Assembly (NCBI GenBank): GCA_030693065.1
Contig: JAUYBL010000009.1
Span: 1-64,000, forward strand
Direction: 5' to 3'
Source of the DNA: Methylococcaceae bacterium
GTDB taxonomy: Bacteria; Pseudomonadota; Gammaproteobacteria; Methylococcales; Methylomonadaceae
Length of the DNA stretch: 64,000 nt
Made by a program: the position numbers and the translations under genes. The notes under the pieces are model-generated. The model searched no databases, was not told the origin of the DNA, and worked only from the letters and a program-made list of their open reading frames with translations. Positions 8,892-19,021 of this stretch are shown here, piece after piece (position 1 is the stretch's first letter; each line of letters begins with the position of its first letter).

Positions 8892-9444
8892 ATCTTCCTT
8901 TAACATGGCTTAATAATTCCACGTAAATCGGCTCAACAAATACCAGCTTCATACCGGTTCCTACTGTCCTATTTGGAGGACTAATCAATTCGGCCCACTC
9001 CGACGTTTCTGCATGGCTAGTTTCCGGTTTAACCTTCAAATTAGACGTGTTAATAATAAGTTCTCGGGTATCAGCGTCACCCGCCCTGTTTATAGCAACT
9101 TGACCATTTAAAAATAAGTCTTTGCCGTCAGCAGATAATTCGCCAGTTTCAGATCTGACCACCCAAGGGGCTGCATTATCACTATAGAAATACATGGCCA
9201 AATTCTTTAAATGCGTTATGCCGTCATCACTGTAATGCATCATTTCATCAGCAAGCACTTTGCTTTTGAGCGTCCCCTGATCACTCATTTCCCATTTTGT
9301 ATAGCCTGTGCTGAAATAATCAGGACTGTGCAAAGGCGCTTCCATTCGACTAATTTCAATAACGCCAGTCAGTTTTACCAATAGCCAACTCAGCACCGCA
9401 ATGGCCGCGAGATAAAATAAAAATTTGTGATCAGCTAGTTTCAT
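8878..9444 (-). CDS. lptC: LPS export protein LptC
   Basis: A 188-aa inner-membrane protein with one N-terminal helix (FLFYLAAIAVLSWLLVKLTG, about residues 8-27) and a periplasmic DUF1239 jellyroll recognisable from PDYFSTGYTKWEMSDQGTLK, WVVRSETGELSADGKDLFL and NTSNLKVKPETSHAETSEWA. LptC passes LPS from LptB2FG to LptA. It overlaps kdsC by 4 nt and lptA by 14 nt, which indicates coupled translation. Confidence 0.93.
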   Translation of the reverse strand: MKLADHKFLFYLAAIAVLSWLLVKLTGVIEISRMEAPLHSPDYFSTGYTKWEMSDQGTLKSKVLADEMMHYSDDGITHLKNLAMYFYSDNAAPWVVRSETGELSADGKDLFLNGQVAINRAGDADTRELIINTSNLKVKPETSHAETSEWAELISPPNRTVGTGMKLVFVEPIYVELLSHVKGRYEKK

Positions 9445-9983
9445 TCCAGATAAGCACTCAATACAGAATCAAACGTTCCCTGTGCTTGCATTATAAAGTC
9501 ACATACTTCTCGAACCGCACCTTGCCCTCCTGGCAATGTTGTTACCCAATCTGCGCGCTGTTTCACTGCAAAATTGGCATCATTTACTGCAATTGCCAAG
9601 CCGACCCTAATCATGACCGGCAAGTCTAGTACATCATCCCCGACATGCGCAGCTTGTTCCGGCGTAATGGCCAGTTTTTCGATAATTTCATTAAAGGCTG
9701 CGACTTTGTGCTCGTGTCCTTGATAGACGTGCTCAATACCCAGGTTTTTCATACGCAATGCCACTGAGGCTGACTTGCGCCCGGAAATAACGGCTACTTC
9801 GACACCCGTCTGGCGCAACAGCTTGATGCCATGACCGTCTCGCGCATGAAATGACTTGTACTCATTACCTTGGTTATCAAAAAACAATCTGCCGTCGGTT
9901 AAAACACCATCGACATCCAAAATCAATAATTTCAATTTTTTGGCTTTTTCAACCAGGGCTTCCGTCTGTACGATTGTTTTCAT
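9441..9983 (-). CDS. kdsC: 3-deoxy-D-manno-octulosonate 8-phosphate phosphatase
   Basis: A 180-aa HAD phosphatase that makes free Kdo for the LPS inner core. The nucleophile motif is LLILDVDGVLTDG with Asp at residues 23 and 25; AVISGRKS and the HVGDDVLDLPVM motif complete the active site. The length is that of the KdsC C0-type family, without a cap domain. It shares one base with the kdsD stop, in the conserved kdsD-kdsC-lptC order. Confidence 0.96.
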   Translation of the reverse strand: MKTIVQTEALVEKAKKLKLLILDVDGVLTDGRLFFDNQGNEYKSFHARDGHGIKLLRQTGVEVAVISGRKSASVALRMKNLGIEHVYQGHEHKVAAFNEIIEKLAITPEQAAHVGDDVLDLPVMIRVGLAIAVNDANFAVKQRADWVTTLPGGQGAVREVCDFIMQAQGTFDSVLSAYLE

Positions 9984-11002
9984 TATACGATCCCGGCACG
10001 AATCAAATCATGCATGTTCAACGCGCCAATCGGCCGTTGATCCTGGTCGACAACCATCAAGGCATTGATTTTTTTTTGTTCCATAATCTGCATCGCTTCA
10101 GCTGCCAAAATGTCCGCCGGAATGACCGCACACGAACTGGTCATTACTTCAGTGATTGAGGTGTTGTGAATATCAAGATTGCGCCCGAGCATACGCCGTA
10201 AATCACCATCCGTAAAAATACCCATTATCCGGTGTTCTGCATCAACAATGGCTGTCATGCCCAGTTTTTTCTCCGTCATTTCCAGCAAGGCATCGCTAAT
10301 CAAGGCAGTTTCGGTCACCACCGGCACTTCGTTACCGACATGCATAATGTCCTCTACCATAAGCAACAAACGCTTACCTAAACTACCGCCTGGATGCGAT
10401 AACGCAAAATCATCTCGGGTAAACCCGCGGGCTTCAAGCAACGAAACCGCCAAAGCATCACCCATAACCAAAGCTGCCGTGGTACTAGATGTTGGCGCGA
10501 GCCCTAAAGGACACGCCTCTTGCTCAACACTCACATCAATATGTACGGTGGCAAATTTAGCCATGGTCGACTGACTATTCCCAGTCAAAGCAATTAACGG
10601 CACGCCGATACGCTTAATAATTGGCAAAATGGTTAGAACTTCTTCGGTTTCGCCTGAATTTGATAACGCAAGCACCACATCCTGGCGCGTAATCATCCCC
10701 AAATCACCGTGACTGGCTTCACCCGGATGCACAAAAAAAGCAGGGGTTCCGGTACTTGCCAATGTTGCCGCTATTTTGCCGGCAATATGCCCTGACTTGC
10801 CCATCCCCGTCACCACTACGCGCCCTACACAGCCGTACATCAGCTTGCACGCCGCCACAAAACTATCATCGATACGAGCTGCCAGCGCTGCTACTGCCTG
10901 AGTTTCCACCTGAATGACAGCCAACGCCAACTCACGAAGCTTTTGATCATGTAGTTTCATAATTTGCGACTGGTCACGATAAAGATAATCCTGGTGGCTC
11001 AA
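9983..11002 (-). CDS. kdsD: Arabinose-5-phosphate isomerase KdsD
   Basis: 339 aa. A SIS domain (about residues 45-185: GMGKSGHIAGKIAATLASTG, HPGEASHGDLGMI, ALSNSGETEEVL) interconverts ribulose 5-phosphate and arabinose 5-phosphate, the precursor of Kdo. Two CBS domains follow (~215-270 and ~285-339). It is the first gene of the minus-strand run. The 159-nt gap to the divergent mlaF must hold both promoters; none was obvious by eye. Confidence 0.95.
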   Translation of the reverse strand: MSHQDYLYRDQSQIMKLHDQKLRELALAVIQVETQAVAALAARIDDSFVAACKLMYGCVGRVVVTGMGKSGHIAGKIAATLASTGTPAFFVHPGEASHGDLGMITRQDVVLALSNSGETEEVLTILPIIKRIGVPLIALTGNSQSTMAKFATVHIDVSVEQEACPLGLAPTSSTTAALVMGDALAVSLLEARGFTRDDFALSHPGGSLGKRLLLMVEDIMHVGNEVPVVTETALISDALLEMTEKKLGMTAIVDAEHRIMGIFTDGDLRRMLGRNLDIHNTSITEVMTSSCAVIPADILAAEAMQIMEQKKINALMVVDQDQRPIGALNMHDLIRAGIV

Positions 11003-11161
11003 AAATTGCCTATTATGCCATGTTTATTTATTAGTGCCCCACCAGATCATACGAAAGAGCATTGCACTGCATCTGCACAACGACAATAGTTTGACGAAAT
11101 AGGGACTAGTCATAGAGAATAGTCGGCTAAGTTTGCTAATAACCCAACAGTTAAATCCCGC

Positions 11162-11989
11162 ATGGATAAAAGCGTTTCCCCACAAAACAGCCTAGTCTCT
11201 GTTAAACATCTGACATTTACTCGCGGTGATACCAAGATATTCGACGATATTTCTATGGAGTTTGAACGCGGCAAAATCACTGCGATCATGGGGCCCAGCG
11301 GCACAGGCAAAACAACTTTATTAAAGCTTATCGGCGGACAGCTTTTTCCTAACCAGGGAATTATCAACATAGATAACAAAAATGTTCATCAATTGCGTAG
11401 AGCAGATCTGTATTCTCTACGCAAACGCATGGGCATGCTGTTCCAAAGCGGCGCATTATTAACCGACATGAACGTTTACGACAATGTCGCATTTCCGCTG
11501 CGAGAGCACACGCACCTGCCTGAGTCGATGATCCGCACCTTGGTACTGATGAAATTACAGGCCGTGGGGTTAAGGGGCGCCCGCAATTTAATGCCCAATG
11601 AACTCTCCGGCGGCATGGCCAGACGTGTAGCATTAGCCCGAGCGATTGCTTTGGACCCAATGATGATCATGTATGACGAGCCGTTTACCGGCCAAGACCC
11701 TATATCGAAAGGCGCTTTAGTTCACTTGATTAAGTCCTTAAACAACACCCTAGGTCTAACCAGCATTATGGTATCGCATGATGTTCAAGAGACAACTGCC
11801 ATTGCTGACTACATCTACGTCATTTCCGGCGGAAAAATTGTCGGACAAGGCACGCCACAAGAGATAAAACAATCTACTTCCGAATGGGTGCAACAATTCA
11901 TGACCGGTACCGCTGATGGGCCAGTCCACTTTCACTACCCGGCTAAAGATTATGTTGATGACTTATTATCATCCGGAAAACGTTATTAA
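11162..11989 (+). CDS. mlaF: Phospholipid transport ATPase MlaF
   Basis: A 275-aa ABC ATPase of the Mla system, which keeps outer-membrane lipid asymmetry. Walker A GPSGTGKT is at residues 44-51, the signature LSGGMARRVALARAIA is typical of MlaF/Ttg2A, and Walker B is MIMYDEPFTGQDP. It starts the operon mlaF-mlaE-mlaD-mlaB-murA and lies 8 nt before mlaE. Confidence 0.96.
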   Translation: MDKSVSPQNSLVSVKHLTFTRGDTKIFDDISMEFERGKITAIMGPSGTGKTTLLKLIGGQLFPNQGIINIDNKNVHQLRRADLYSLRKRMGMLFQSGALLTDMNVYDNVAFPLREHTHLPESMIRTLVLMKLQAVGLRGARNLMPNELSGGMARRVALARAIALDPMMIMYDEPFTGQDPISKGALVHLIKSLNNTLGLTSIMVSHDVQETTAIADYIYVISGGKIVGQGTPQEIKQSTSEWVQQFMTGTADGPVHFHYPAKDYVDDLLSSGKRY

Positions 11990-11997
11990 CGGCGGCA

Positions 11998-12783
11998 ATG
12001 ATGATTAAATTCTTACAACTTCTGGGTAAAAGCACACGCGCCAGCTTCACTAAACTGGGTAGAGCAAGCTTTTTTCTAATTCAAATAGTCTCCGGCATCG
12101 CAAGTGTATTGCCCAGACCCAGGCTGTTGCTGAAACAAATGTATTCGGTCGGCGTACTGTCTTTTTTAATCATCACCATTTCCGGATTGTTTGTCGGGAT
12201 GGTGCTAGGTCTCCAAGGCTATTACACACTGTCAGATTTTGGCGCTGAAGAAACCCTTGGCGTTATGGTCGCAGCATCGTTAGTAAGGGAACTGGGACCG
12301 GTAGTCTCCGCATTATTATTCGCCGGTCGTGCAGGCTCTGCTTTAACGGCAGAAATTGGCCTAATGAAAGCCACTGAGCAACTTTCCGGCATGGAAATGA
12401 TGGCTGTGGACCCGATAAAACGGATTATTTCCCCAAGATTTTTGGCTGGATTATTGTCCATGCCATTGCTTGCTGCACTATTCAGCGCCGTCGGCATCAT
12501 TGGCGGACAGCTAGTAGGATCGGGGTTGTTAGGCGTTGATGAAGGAGCCTACTGGTCGCAAATGCAAGCCAATATTGATTTCCAGGACGACATTATCAAT
12601 GGCGTTCTAAAAAGCTTGGTGTTCGGCTTTGTTACCTCCTGGATTGCTTTATTCGAGGGCTACGACAGCATCCCAACCTCTGAAGGGGTCAGCCGCGCCA
12701 CTACTCGTACCGTAGTTAATTCCGCTTTTAGTATTTTAGGTTTGGATTTCATCCTGACCGCACTCATGTTTGGAGACGATTAA
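11998..12783 (+). CDS. mlaE: Phospholipid transport permease MlaE
   Basis: A 261-aa inner-membrane permease (MlaE/DUF140). Five or so helices are visible, with the conserved core GLFVGMVLGLQGYYTLSDFG, RELGPVVSALLFAGRAGSAL and the EIGLMKATEQLSGMEMMAVD motif. It forms the transmembrane dimer above the MlaD ring. The start is an ATGATG pair; either Met fits. The stop overlaps the mlaD start (TTAATG). Confidence 0.96.
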   Translation: MMIKFLQLLGKSTRASFTKLGRASFFLIQIVSGIASVLPRPRLLLKQMYSVGVLSFLIITISGLFVGMVLGLQGYYTLSDFGAEETLGVMVAASLVRELGPVVSALLFAGRAGSALTAEIGLMKATEQLSGMEMMAVDPIKRIISPRFLAGLLSMPLLAALFSAVGIIGGQLVGSGLLGVDEGAYWSQMQANIDFQDDIINGVLKSLVFGFVTSWIALFEGYDSIPTSEGVSRATTRTVVNSAFSILGLDFILTALMFGDD

Positions 12784-13265
12784 TGCAACACACCAACACT
12801 CAGGACACACTTGTCGGGCTTTTCGTCGCGGCGGGTATTGCCGGATTATTTTTCCTCTCGATGCAAGTGAGTAATTTGAGCTCATTCACTGAACATGACA
12901 GTTACACCATTACCGCCCGTTTCGAAAATTCCGGCGGCTTAAAAGTAAAGTCACCTGTCTCTGCCGCTGGCGTAAAGATCGGCCAGGTCACCGGCATCAG
13001 ATTTGACCCCAAAACCTATCAATCTGTCGTTTCTTTAAGCATCGATGTGCAGTACAACAACCTGCCTGAAGACACTACCGCCAGCATTTTTACCGCCGGT
13101 CTGCTCGGCGAGCAATATGTCAGTCTTGAGCCCGGTGGTTCAGATGATTATTTGAAAAATGGCGGCAACATAGAAATCACCCAATCCGCCATTATTCTTG
13201 AAAAAGCGATCGGCCAATTCCTGTTCAAATCGGCCGAAGAAAAAGCGGAAGGCAAGAAGAAGTGA
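12783..13265 (+). CDS. mlaD: MCE-domain lipid-transport protein MlaD
   Basis: 160 aa: one N-terminal membrane helix (LVGLFVAAGIAGLFFLSMQV) and a single MCE domain (YTITARFENSGGLKVKSPVS, AGVKIGQVTGIRFDPKTYQS, TAGLLGEQYVSLEPGG). It forms a hexameric ring in the periplasm. The gene runs into mlaB with a 4-nt overlap, so mlaC, which normally sits between them, is not at this position. Confidence 0.96.
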   Translation: MQHTNTQDTLVGLFVAAGIAGLFFLSMQVSNLSSFTEHDSYTITARFENSGGLKVKSPVSAAGVKIGQVTGIRFDPKTYQSVVSLSIDVQYNNLPEDTTASIFTAGLLGEQYVSLEPGGSDDYLKNGGNIEITQSAIILEKAIGQFLFKSAEEKAEGKKK

Positions 13266-13573
13266 GCAAACTCAACATCATTGATCAAGGCTTAGGGTCT
13301 TATATTATCGATGGCGATTTAACGTTCGCCAGCATCGATAAACAGACCCTTAAATCCTTTGCCTTTCTTTCATCGGCAAAAGAAATCAGCATTGACTTAA
13401 GTAAAGTTAATAACACCGATAGCGCTGGCCTGGCCTTGATGATTGAGTGGATCAAATATTCTCGTCAGCACCGTTTACACCTTAGCTTCAAAAACATCCC
13501 TGAACAACTAATCACGCTGGCGAAACTCAGCGGCTTTGATAAAAACAGTCATTTAGCAATCTACATTGCTTGA
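13262..13573 (+). CDS. mlaB: STAS-domain protein MlaB
   Basis: A 103-aa single STAS domain with the recognisable core DLSKVNNTDSAGLALMIEWI (about residues 49-68), where the Thr/Asp/Ser block matches MlaB. In the Mla complex this cytoplasmic subunit stabilises MlaF. It starts with GTG at 13262, overlapping the mlaD stop, and a good GAAGGCAAGAAG purine run precedes it. Confidence 0.88.
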   Translation: MSKLNIIDQGLGSYIIDGDLTFASIDKQTLKSFAFLSSAKEISIDLSKVNNTDSAGLALMIEWIKYSRQHRLHLSFKNIPEQLITLAKLSGFDKNSHLAIYIA

Positions 13574-13604
13574 CCCTAACCGGTCAGCGCCTCCCACTAC
13601 CTAA

Positions 13605-14888
<1,284 letters not shown>

Positions 14889-14893
14889 GCCTG

Positions 14894-15523
14894 ATGATGT
14901 TAACCATTGCCGTTTCCAAGGGCCGGATTTATGAAGAAGCTCTACCTTTGCTCAAAGAAGCAGGTATCACACCGCTTGATGATCCGGAAAAATCCCGCAA
15001 GCTGATTTTGCAAACCACTCGTGATGATGTGCAGCTAGTCATCATCCGCGCCACCGATGTTCCGACATTTGTTGAATACGGCGCTGCTGACCTAGGCATT
15101 GCCGGTAAAGACGTACTGTTGGAACATGGTGCAGAAAGTCTTTACGAACCGTTGGATTTAAAAATTGCTTGCTGCAAACTAATGACAGCAACACACAAAG
15201 ACGCGCCCGAGATTACCGGTCGCGTTCGTGTCGCCACTAAATACGTCAAAACCGCACAACGTTACTTTGCCAGCCTGGGTATTCAGGCTGAAATAATCAA
15301 ACTCTACGGTTCTATGGAATTGGCGCCACTGGTTGGTCTTGCCGATTGTATCGTCGACTTGGTTGATACCGGCAACACCCTTAAAGCCAATGGTTTGGAA
15401 CCACGCGACTTGATCATGAACATCAGTTCTCGACTGGTCGTTAATAAAGCAGCAATGAAAATGAAGCATCAAGCAATTGCTGCATTGCTTGAACAATTTG
15501 AACACACCCTAGCGCAGAGGTAA
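14894..15523 (+). CDS. hisG: ATP phosphoribosyltransferase, short form
   Basis: 209 aa, the short HisG type without the C-terminal regulatory domain. Motifs: [40 protein letters not shown] and the PRPP loop [18 protein letters not shown]. Short HisG needs the HisRS-like subunit HisZ for activity and feedback control; hisZ is not in the window. The ATGATG start leaves the first Met uncertain by one codon. It follows murA by 5 nt and precedes hisD by 4 nt. Confidence 0.96.
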   Translation: MMLTIAVSKGRIYEEALPLLKEAGITPLDDPEKSRKLILQTTRDDVQLVIIRATDVPTFVEYGAADLGIAGKDVLLEHGAESLYEPLDLKIACCKLMTATHKDAPEITGRVRVATKYVKTAQRYFASLGIQAEIIKLYGSMELAPLVGLADCIVDLVDTGNTLKANGLEPRDLIMNISSRLVVNKAAMKMKHQAIAALLEQFEHTLAQR

Positions 15524-15527
15524 CACC

Positions 15528-16835
15528 ATGTCAGCCATCAACATCACTAAACTGGACAATTCATCTGCTGACTTTGACCAACAACTGCACCACCTAGTGA
15601 CCTGGGATGAAGCTGATGACAGAGACATCAATCACCGCGTGCTGGACATTATTACCGACGTAAGACAAAACGGCGATCAAGCAGTTATCAACTACACCAA
15701 CCGTTTTGATCAAACCAATTTCAGCCATGCCGACGAGCTTGAATTAAGCCAAGAAACTCTTAAAGCCGCCTGGGAACAATTACCAGCCAACCAGGCACAA
15801 GCCCTAAAAACAGCAGCCGAGCGTATTCGCGCGTATGCCGAACAGCAAAAAATGGCGTCCTGGCAATATACTGAAGCAGACGGCACCGTGCTGGGGCAAA
15901 AAGTGACGCCACTGGATAGCGCCGGACTTTATGTGCCGGGCGGTAAAGCGGCTTATCCATCGTCAGTGTTGATGAATGCCATTCCAGCAAAAGTAGCCGG
16001 TGTTGGTCAGCTAGTGATGGTTGTACCGACACCTAAAGGCGAAACCAATCAACTGGTACTGGCTGCCGCTTATCTGGCCGGTGTGGATCGGGCTTTTGCC
16101 ATAGGTGGTGCTCAAGCCGTCGCAGCGTTGGCTTACGGTACAGAAACTATCCCGGCTGTGGCTAAAATTGTCGGCCCCGGCAATATTTACGTCGCAACTG
16201 CTAAAAAGTTAGTGTTCGGTCAAGTAGGCATCGATATGATTGCCGGGCCTTCGGAAATTTTGATTATCTGCGATGGCAAGACCAATCCTGATTGGATTGC
16301 GATGGATTTGTTTTCTCAAGCAGAACACGACGAAAACGCCCAATCGATTTTAATCAGCGACAACGCTGACTTCCTTGCGGCGGTTGAGAACAGCATTAAC
16401 ACCTTGCTGCCAACAATGGAACGAGCTGACATTATCAGCACATCGCTATCTAGTCGTGGCGCATTGATTAAAGTGAACAATCTGGATCAGGCTGCCGAGG
16501 TAGCCAATCGCATTGCCCCCGAGCATTTAGAGCTATCTGTCGAAAATCCGGAAGCGCTATCCGAACAGATTCGCCATGCCGGTGCCATATTCCTGGGCCG
16601 CTACACAGCAGAAGCCTTGGGCGATTATTGCGCCGGGCCTAACCACGTTTTACCGACTTCTGGTACGGCTCGCTTTTCATCGCCACTGGGAGTGTATGAT
16701 TTTCAAAAACGCACCAGTTTGATCAATTGCTCACAAGTAGGGGCTTCTACATTGGGGAAAACAGCATCTGTACTGGCTCGCGGCGAAAGTTTAACGGCGC
16801 ATGCGCGTTCTGCGGAATATAGAATCAAGGATTAA
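15528..16835 (+). CDS. hisD: Histidinol dehydrogenase
   Basis: 435 aa, catalysing the last two steps of histidine synthesis (histidinol to histidine) with zinc and NAD. Recognisable blocks: [55 protein letters not shown], the zinc-site region [13 protein letters not shown], and [20 protein letters not shown] with the catalytic residues. The start is preceded by GAGGTAACACC. Downstream the operon is interrupted by a repeat element before hisC. Confidence 0.97.
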   Translation: MSAINITKLDNSSADFDQQLHHLVTWDEADDRDINHRVLDIITDVRQNGDQAVINYTNRFDQTNFSHADELELSQETLKAAWEQLPANQAQALKTAAERIRAYAEQQKMASWQYTEADGTVLGQKVTPLDSAGLYVPGGKAAYPSSVLMNAIPAKVAGVGQLVMVVPTPKGETNQLVLAAAYLAGVDRAFAIGGAQAVAALAYGTETIPAVAKIVGPGNIYVATAKKLVFGQVGIDMIAGPSEILIICDGKTNPDWIAMDLFSQAEHDENAQSILISDNADFLAAVENSINTLLPTMERADIISTSLSSRGALIKVNNLDQAAEVANRIAPEHLELSVENPEALSEQIRHAGAIFLGRYTAEALGDYCAGPNHVLPTSGTARFSSPLGVYDFQKRTSLINCSQVGASTLGKTASVLARGESLTAHARSAEYRIKD

Positions 16836-16841
16836 GAAAAC

Positions 16842-16976
16842 GTAACTATTCAGCGAGTTTGTTTGTAGGGCAGAATCAATGCGGTATTAGTAAGTGGGAG
16901 CGACGCCTTCGGTCGCGACGTGGGCGTCGCTCCCACAAGACACTTTCACAGTAATCAACTGATGCTGAATAGTTGC
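16842..16976. repeat. MITE-like element with nested REP palindrome
   Basis: Imperfect terminal inverted repeats of 13 bp (GTAACTATTCAGC at 16842-16854; its complement at 16964-16976, 12/13) enclose a perfect 14-bp hairpin (GTGGGAGCGACGCC at 16894-16907, complement at 16923-16936, 15-nt loop). No open frame is inside. The size and arrangement fit a small non-autonomous element inserted directly after the hisD stop. The flanking target was not resolved. Confidence 0.55.
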
Positions 16977-17177
16977 AAGAAAACTTTAATTTTTACCTTC
17001 GGAAAGCTCAGGATGAACGGTAAATTATTGATTTTGTTAGTGGTCGACTGCAAGGATGCAGGCGGTACAGCAAGGCAGAAGCAGTTGCCGAGAGCTAGTC
17101 GATCCAATAGCAAAATCGATAGATTAAGCGCTTGCCTAGATAACAAAGATCCGATTCCACTACCTTGGACCTTACGC
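16977..17177. other. Intergenic stretch before hisC
   Basis: With the repeat element this makes a 342-nt gap between hisD and hisC. An open frame in phase with hisC runs through it, but it crosses the repeat hairpin and adds 86 residues with no likeness to HisC, so it is taken as non-coding. No clear promoter or terminator was seen. Confidence 0.5.
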
Positions 17178-18266
17178 ATGTCACAAACAAACCTGATTAA
17201 TGCCCTCTTCCGTAAAGAAGTTTTAGCACTGTCCGCCTACAAAGTGGCCGATGCAACCGGTTTGATAAAACTCGATGCCATGGAAAATCCTTACTCCTGG
17301 CCGGAAGACATTAAAAACCAATGGTTAGAAACACTTAAAGATTGTCAGCTCAACAGGTACCCCGACCCAGAAGCCCGACAGCTGACTAACACCATCAAAC
17401 ACGTTTATAAATTACCCGAACAGTTTGATGTATTACTGGGCAATGGCTCTGATGAGATCATCCAATTGTTGTTAATGGCCTTACCGCCAGATGCCCAGGT
17501 GCTGGCACCCGATCCAGGCTTTGTCATGTACAAACAGCTTAGCCAATGCCTCGGGTTGACTTATCACGGTATCCCCTTGCTGGCCGATGCGTTTGAGCTG
17601 GATTTACCGGCTATGTTAGCGGCTATCGAAACACATCAACCCTCAGTGATTTTTTTAGCTTACCCCAACAATCCGACTGGCAATTTATTTAATGCTGATG
17701 CAATTCGGGAAATTATCACCAAAGCTAATGGCCTAGTGATTTTGGATGAGGCTTACGCACCGTTTGCCGATGCCAGCTTTATCAATGAATTGCCACAGCA
17801 TGACAATCTGTTGGTGATGCGCACCGTCTCTAAACTAGGCTTAGCCGGTTTACGACTTGGCTATATTGCTGGCGCTCCTGCCATCATTGAACAACTTAAC
17901 AAAATCCGCCTGCCATACAACATAAACATTTTGACTCAGGCGAGCACCGACTTTGCACTAAACAATAGCGAACTCTTTGACCAGCAGACCGCTGAAATCC
18001 GCGCCCAACGTGACGTTGTATTTGCAGGGCTAAATGCATTGGACGACATCATTGCATACCCTAGCTCAGCGAATTTCATTTTGTTTAGAACAAAAAAAAA
18101 TCACGCTGACAGTATTTTCATTGCTTTAAAAAACCAAGGTGTGTTAATCAAAAACCTCAATCCTCAAGGAGGTTTATTGACCGATTGCCTACGCGTAACC
18201 ATAGGCAAACCCGAAGAAAACGCCGCGTTTCTAACGGCCTTGCGCAACAGCCTATCAGCTGCGTAA
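17178..18266 (+). CDS. hisC: Histidinol-phosphate aminotransferase
   Basis: A 362-aa fold-type I PLP enzyme converting imidazole-acetol phosphate to histidinol phosphate. Motifs: KLDAMENPYSWPEDI, LLGNGSDEIIQLLL, FLAYPNNPTGNLF, VILDEAYAPFAD and the PLP lysine in RTVSKLGLAGLRLGYIAG. The frame extends 86 codons upstream through a repeat element; the ATG at 17178 (MSQTNLINALFRKEVLALSA) begins where family similarity begins, so it is chosen although the ribosome site is weak. It is separated from hisGD only by the inserted repeat. Confidence 0.93.
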   Translation: MSQTNLINALFRKEVLALSAYKVADATGLIKLDAMENPYSWPEDIKNQWLETLKDCQLNRYPDPEARQLTNTIKHVYKLPEQFDVLLGNGSDEIIQLLLMALPPDAQVLAPDPGFVMYKQLSQCLGLTYHGIPLLADAFELDLPAMLAAIETHQPSVIFLAYPNNPTGNLFNADAIREIITKANGLVILDEAYAPFADASFINELPQHDNLLVMRTVSKLGLAGLRLGYIAGAPAIIEQLNKIRLPYNINILTQASTDFALNNSELFDQQTAEIRAQRDVVFAGLNALDDIIAYPSSANFILFRTKKNHADSIFIALKNQGVLIKNLNPQGGLLTDCLRVTIGKPEENAAFLTALRNSLSAA

Positions 18267-18321
18267 ATCTCTATTGAATTTATCGCACTGCTGTTCGGTA
18301 GCAAACGCAAATCAAGGGCGC

Positions 18322-18351
18322 TTCAAATACCGCAAGCTTTAATGGTATATT
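18322..18351 (+). promoter_or_regulatory. Possible sigma-70 promoter of petABC
   Basis: TTCAAA (18322-18327), an 18-nt spacer and TATATT (18346-18351), 67 nt upstream of the Rieske gene. Four of six bases match the -35 consensus. This is a weak prediction from pattern only. Confidence 0.3.
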
Positions 18352-18418
18352 GCCGCGCTACGAAAAATAGAAAAACAATGCACTTGTAAGTGCAGACCAC
18401 CCCCAGGAGAGTTTAATA

Positions 18419-19021
18419 ATGAATACTGAAGGCGTCGACAAGTCCAAACGCCAGTTTCTGACCTCAGCGCTAACCGTAGTTGGCGCGGTTGGTACCGGCT
18501 ATTTAGCTGTCCCTTTTCTTGCCCAAATGCAGCCCAGCGTTAAAGCTATGGCCGCGGGAGCACCTGTTGAAGTCGACATTAGTAAAATGGAATCTGGTCA
18601 ACTTATTAGAGTAGCTTGGCGTGGTAAACCCGTCTGGATACTTAATCGTACTCCAGAGGTATTGGAAACGCTCAAAACCCTTGGGCCACAACTCCGCGAT
18701 CCATTATCTAAAGAATCTATTCAACCCATTGAAAGCGCAAACCCTGAGCGCTCGATCAAACCGGAAATTTTTGTTGCCGTTGGTTTATGTACTCACTTGG
18801 GTTGCTCACCCACCTTTCGACCGGAAATTGCGCCACCCGATCTAGGCGATAACTGGAAAGGCGGCTTTTTTTGCCCTTGCCATGGTTCTTGGTTTGATTT
18901 AGCTGGCCGCGTTTATAGCGGAGTACCGGCACCCACCAACCTGGAAATCCCCCCTTACCGATACGTTACCGATACGCAGTTAATTATTGGTGAAGATCTT
19001 CAACAGGAGAAAGGTGCATGA
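18419..19021 (+). CDS. petA: Ubiquinol-cytochrome c reductase Rieske iron-sulfur subunit
   Basis: 200 aa. An N-terminal KRQFLTSALTVVGAVGTGYL twin-type leader serves as membrane anchor. The 2Fe-2S ligands are in CTHLGCSP (about residues 122-129) and CPCHGSWFD (~151-159), with the disulfide Cys in each. It takes the first electron from ubiquinol in the bc1 complex. AGGAGAG precedes the start. The stop overlaps petB by 4 nt. Confidence 0.97.
   Translation: MNTEGVDKSKRQFLTSALTVVGAVGTGYLAVPFLAQMQPSVKAMAAGAPVEVDISKMESGQLIRVAWRGKPVWILNRTPEVLETLKTLGPQLRDPLSKESIQPIESANPERSIKPEIFVAVGLCTHLGCSPTFRPEIAPPDLGDNWKGGFFCPCHGSWFDLAGRVYSGVPAPTNLEIPPYRYVTDTQLIIGEDLQQEKGA

Noticed and set aside
16920-17177. 86-codon N-terminal extension of hisC
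   Set aside because: It runs through the REP hairpin and has no resemblance to the aminotransferase family; the ATG at 17178 fits homologues.
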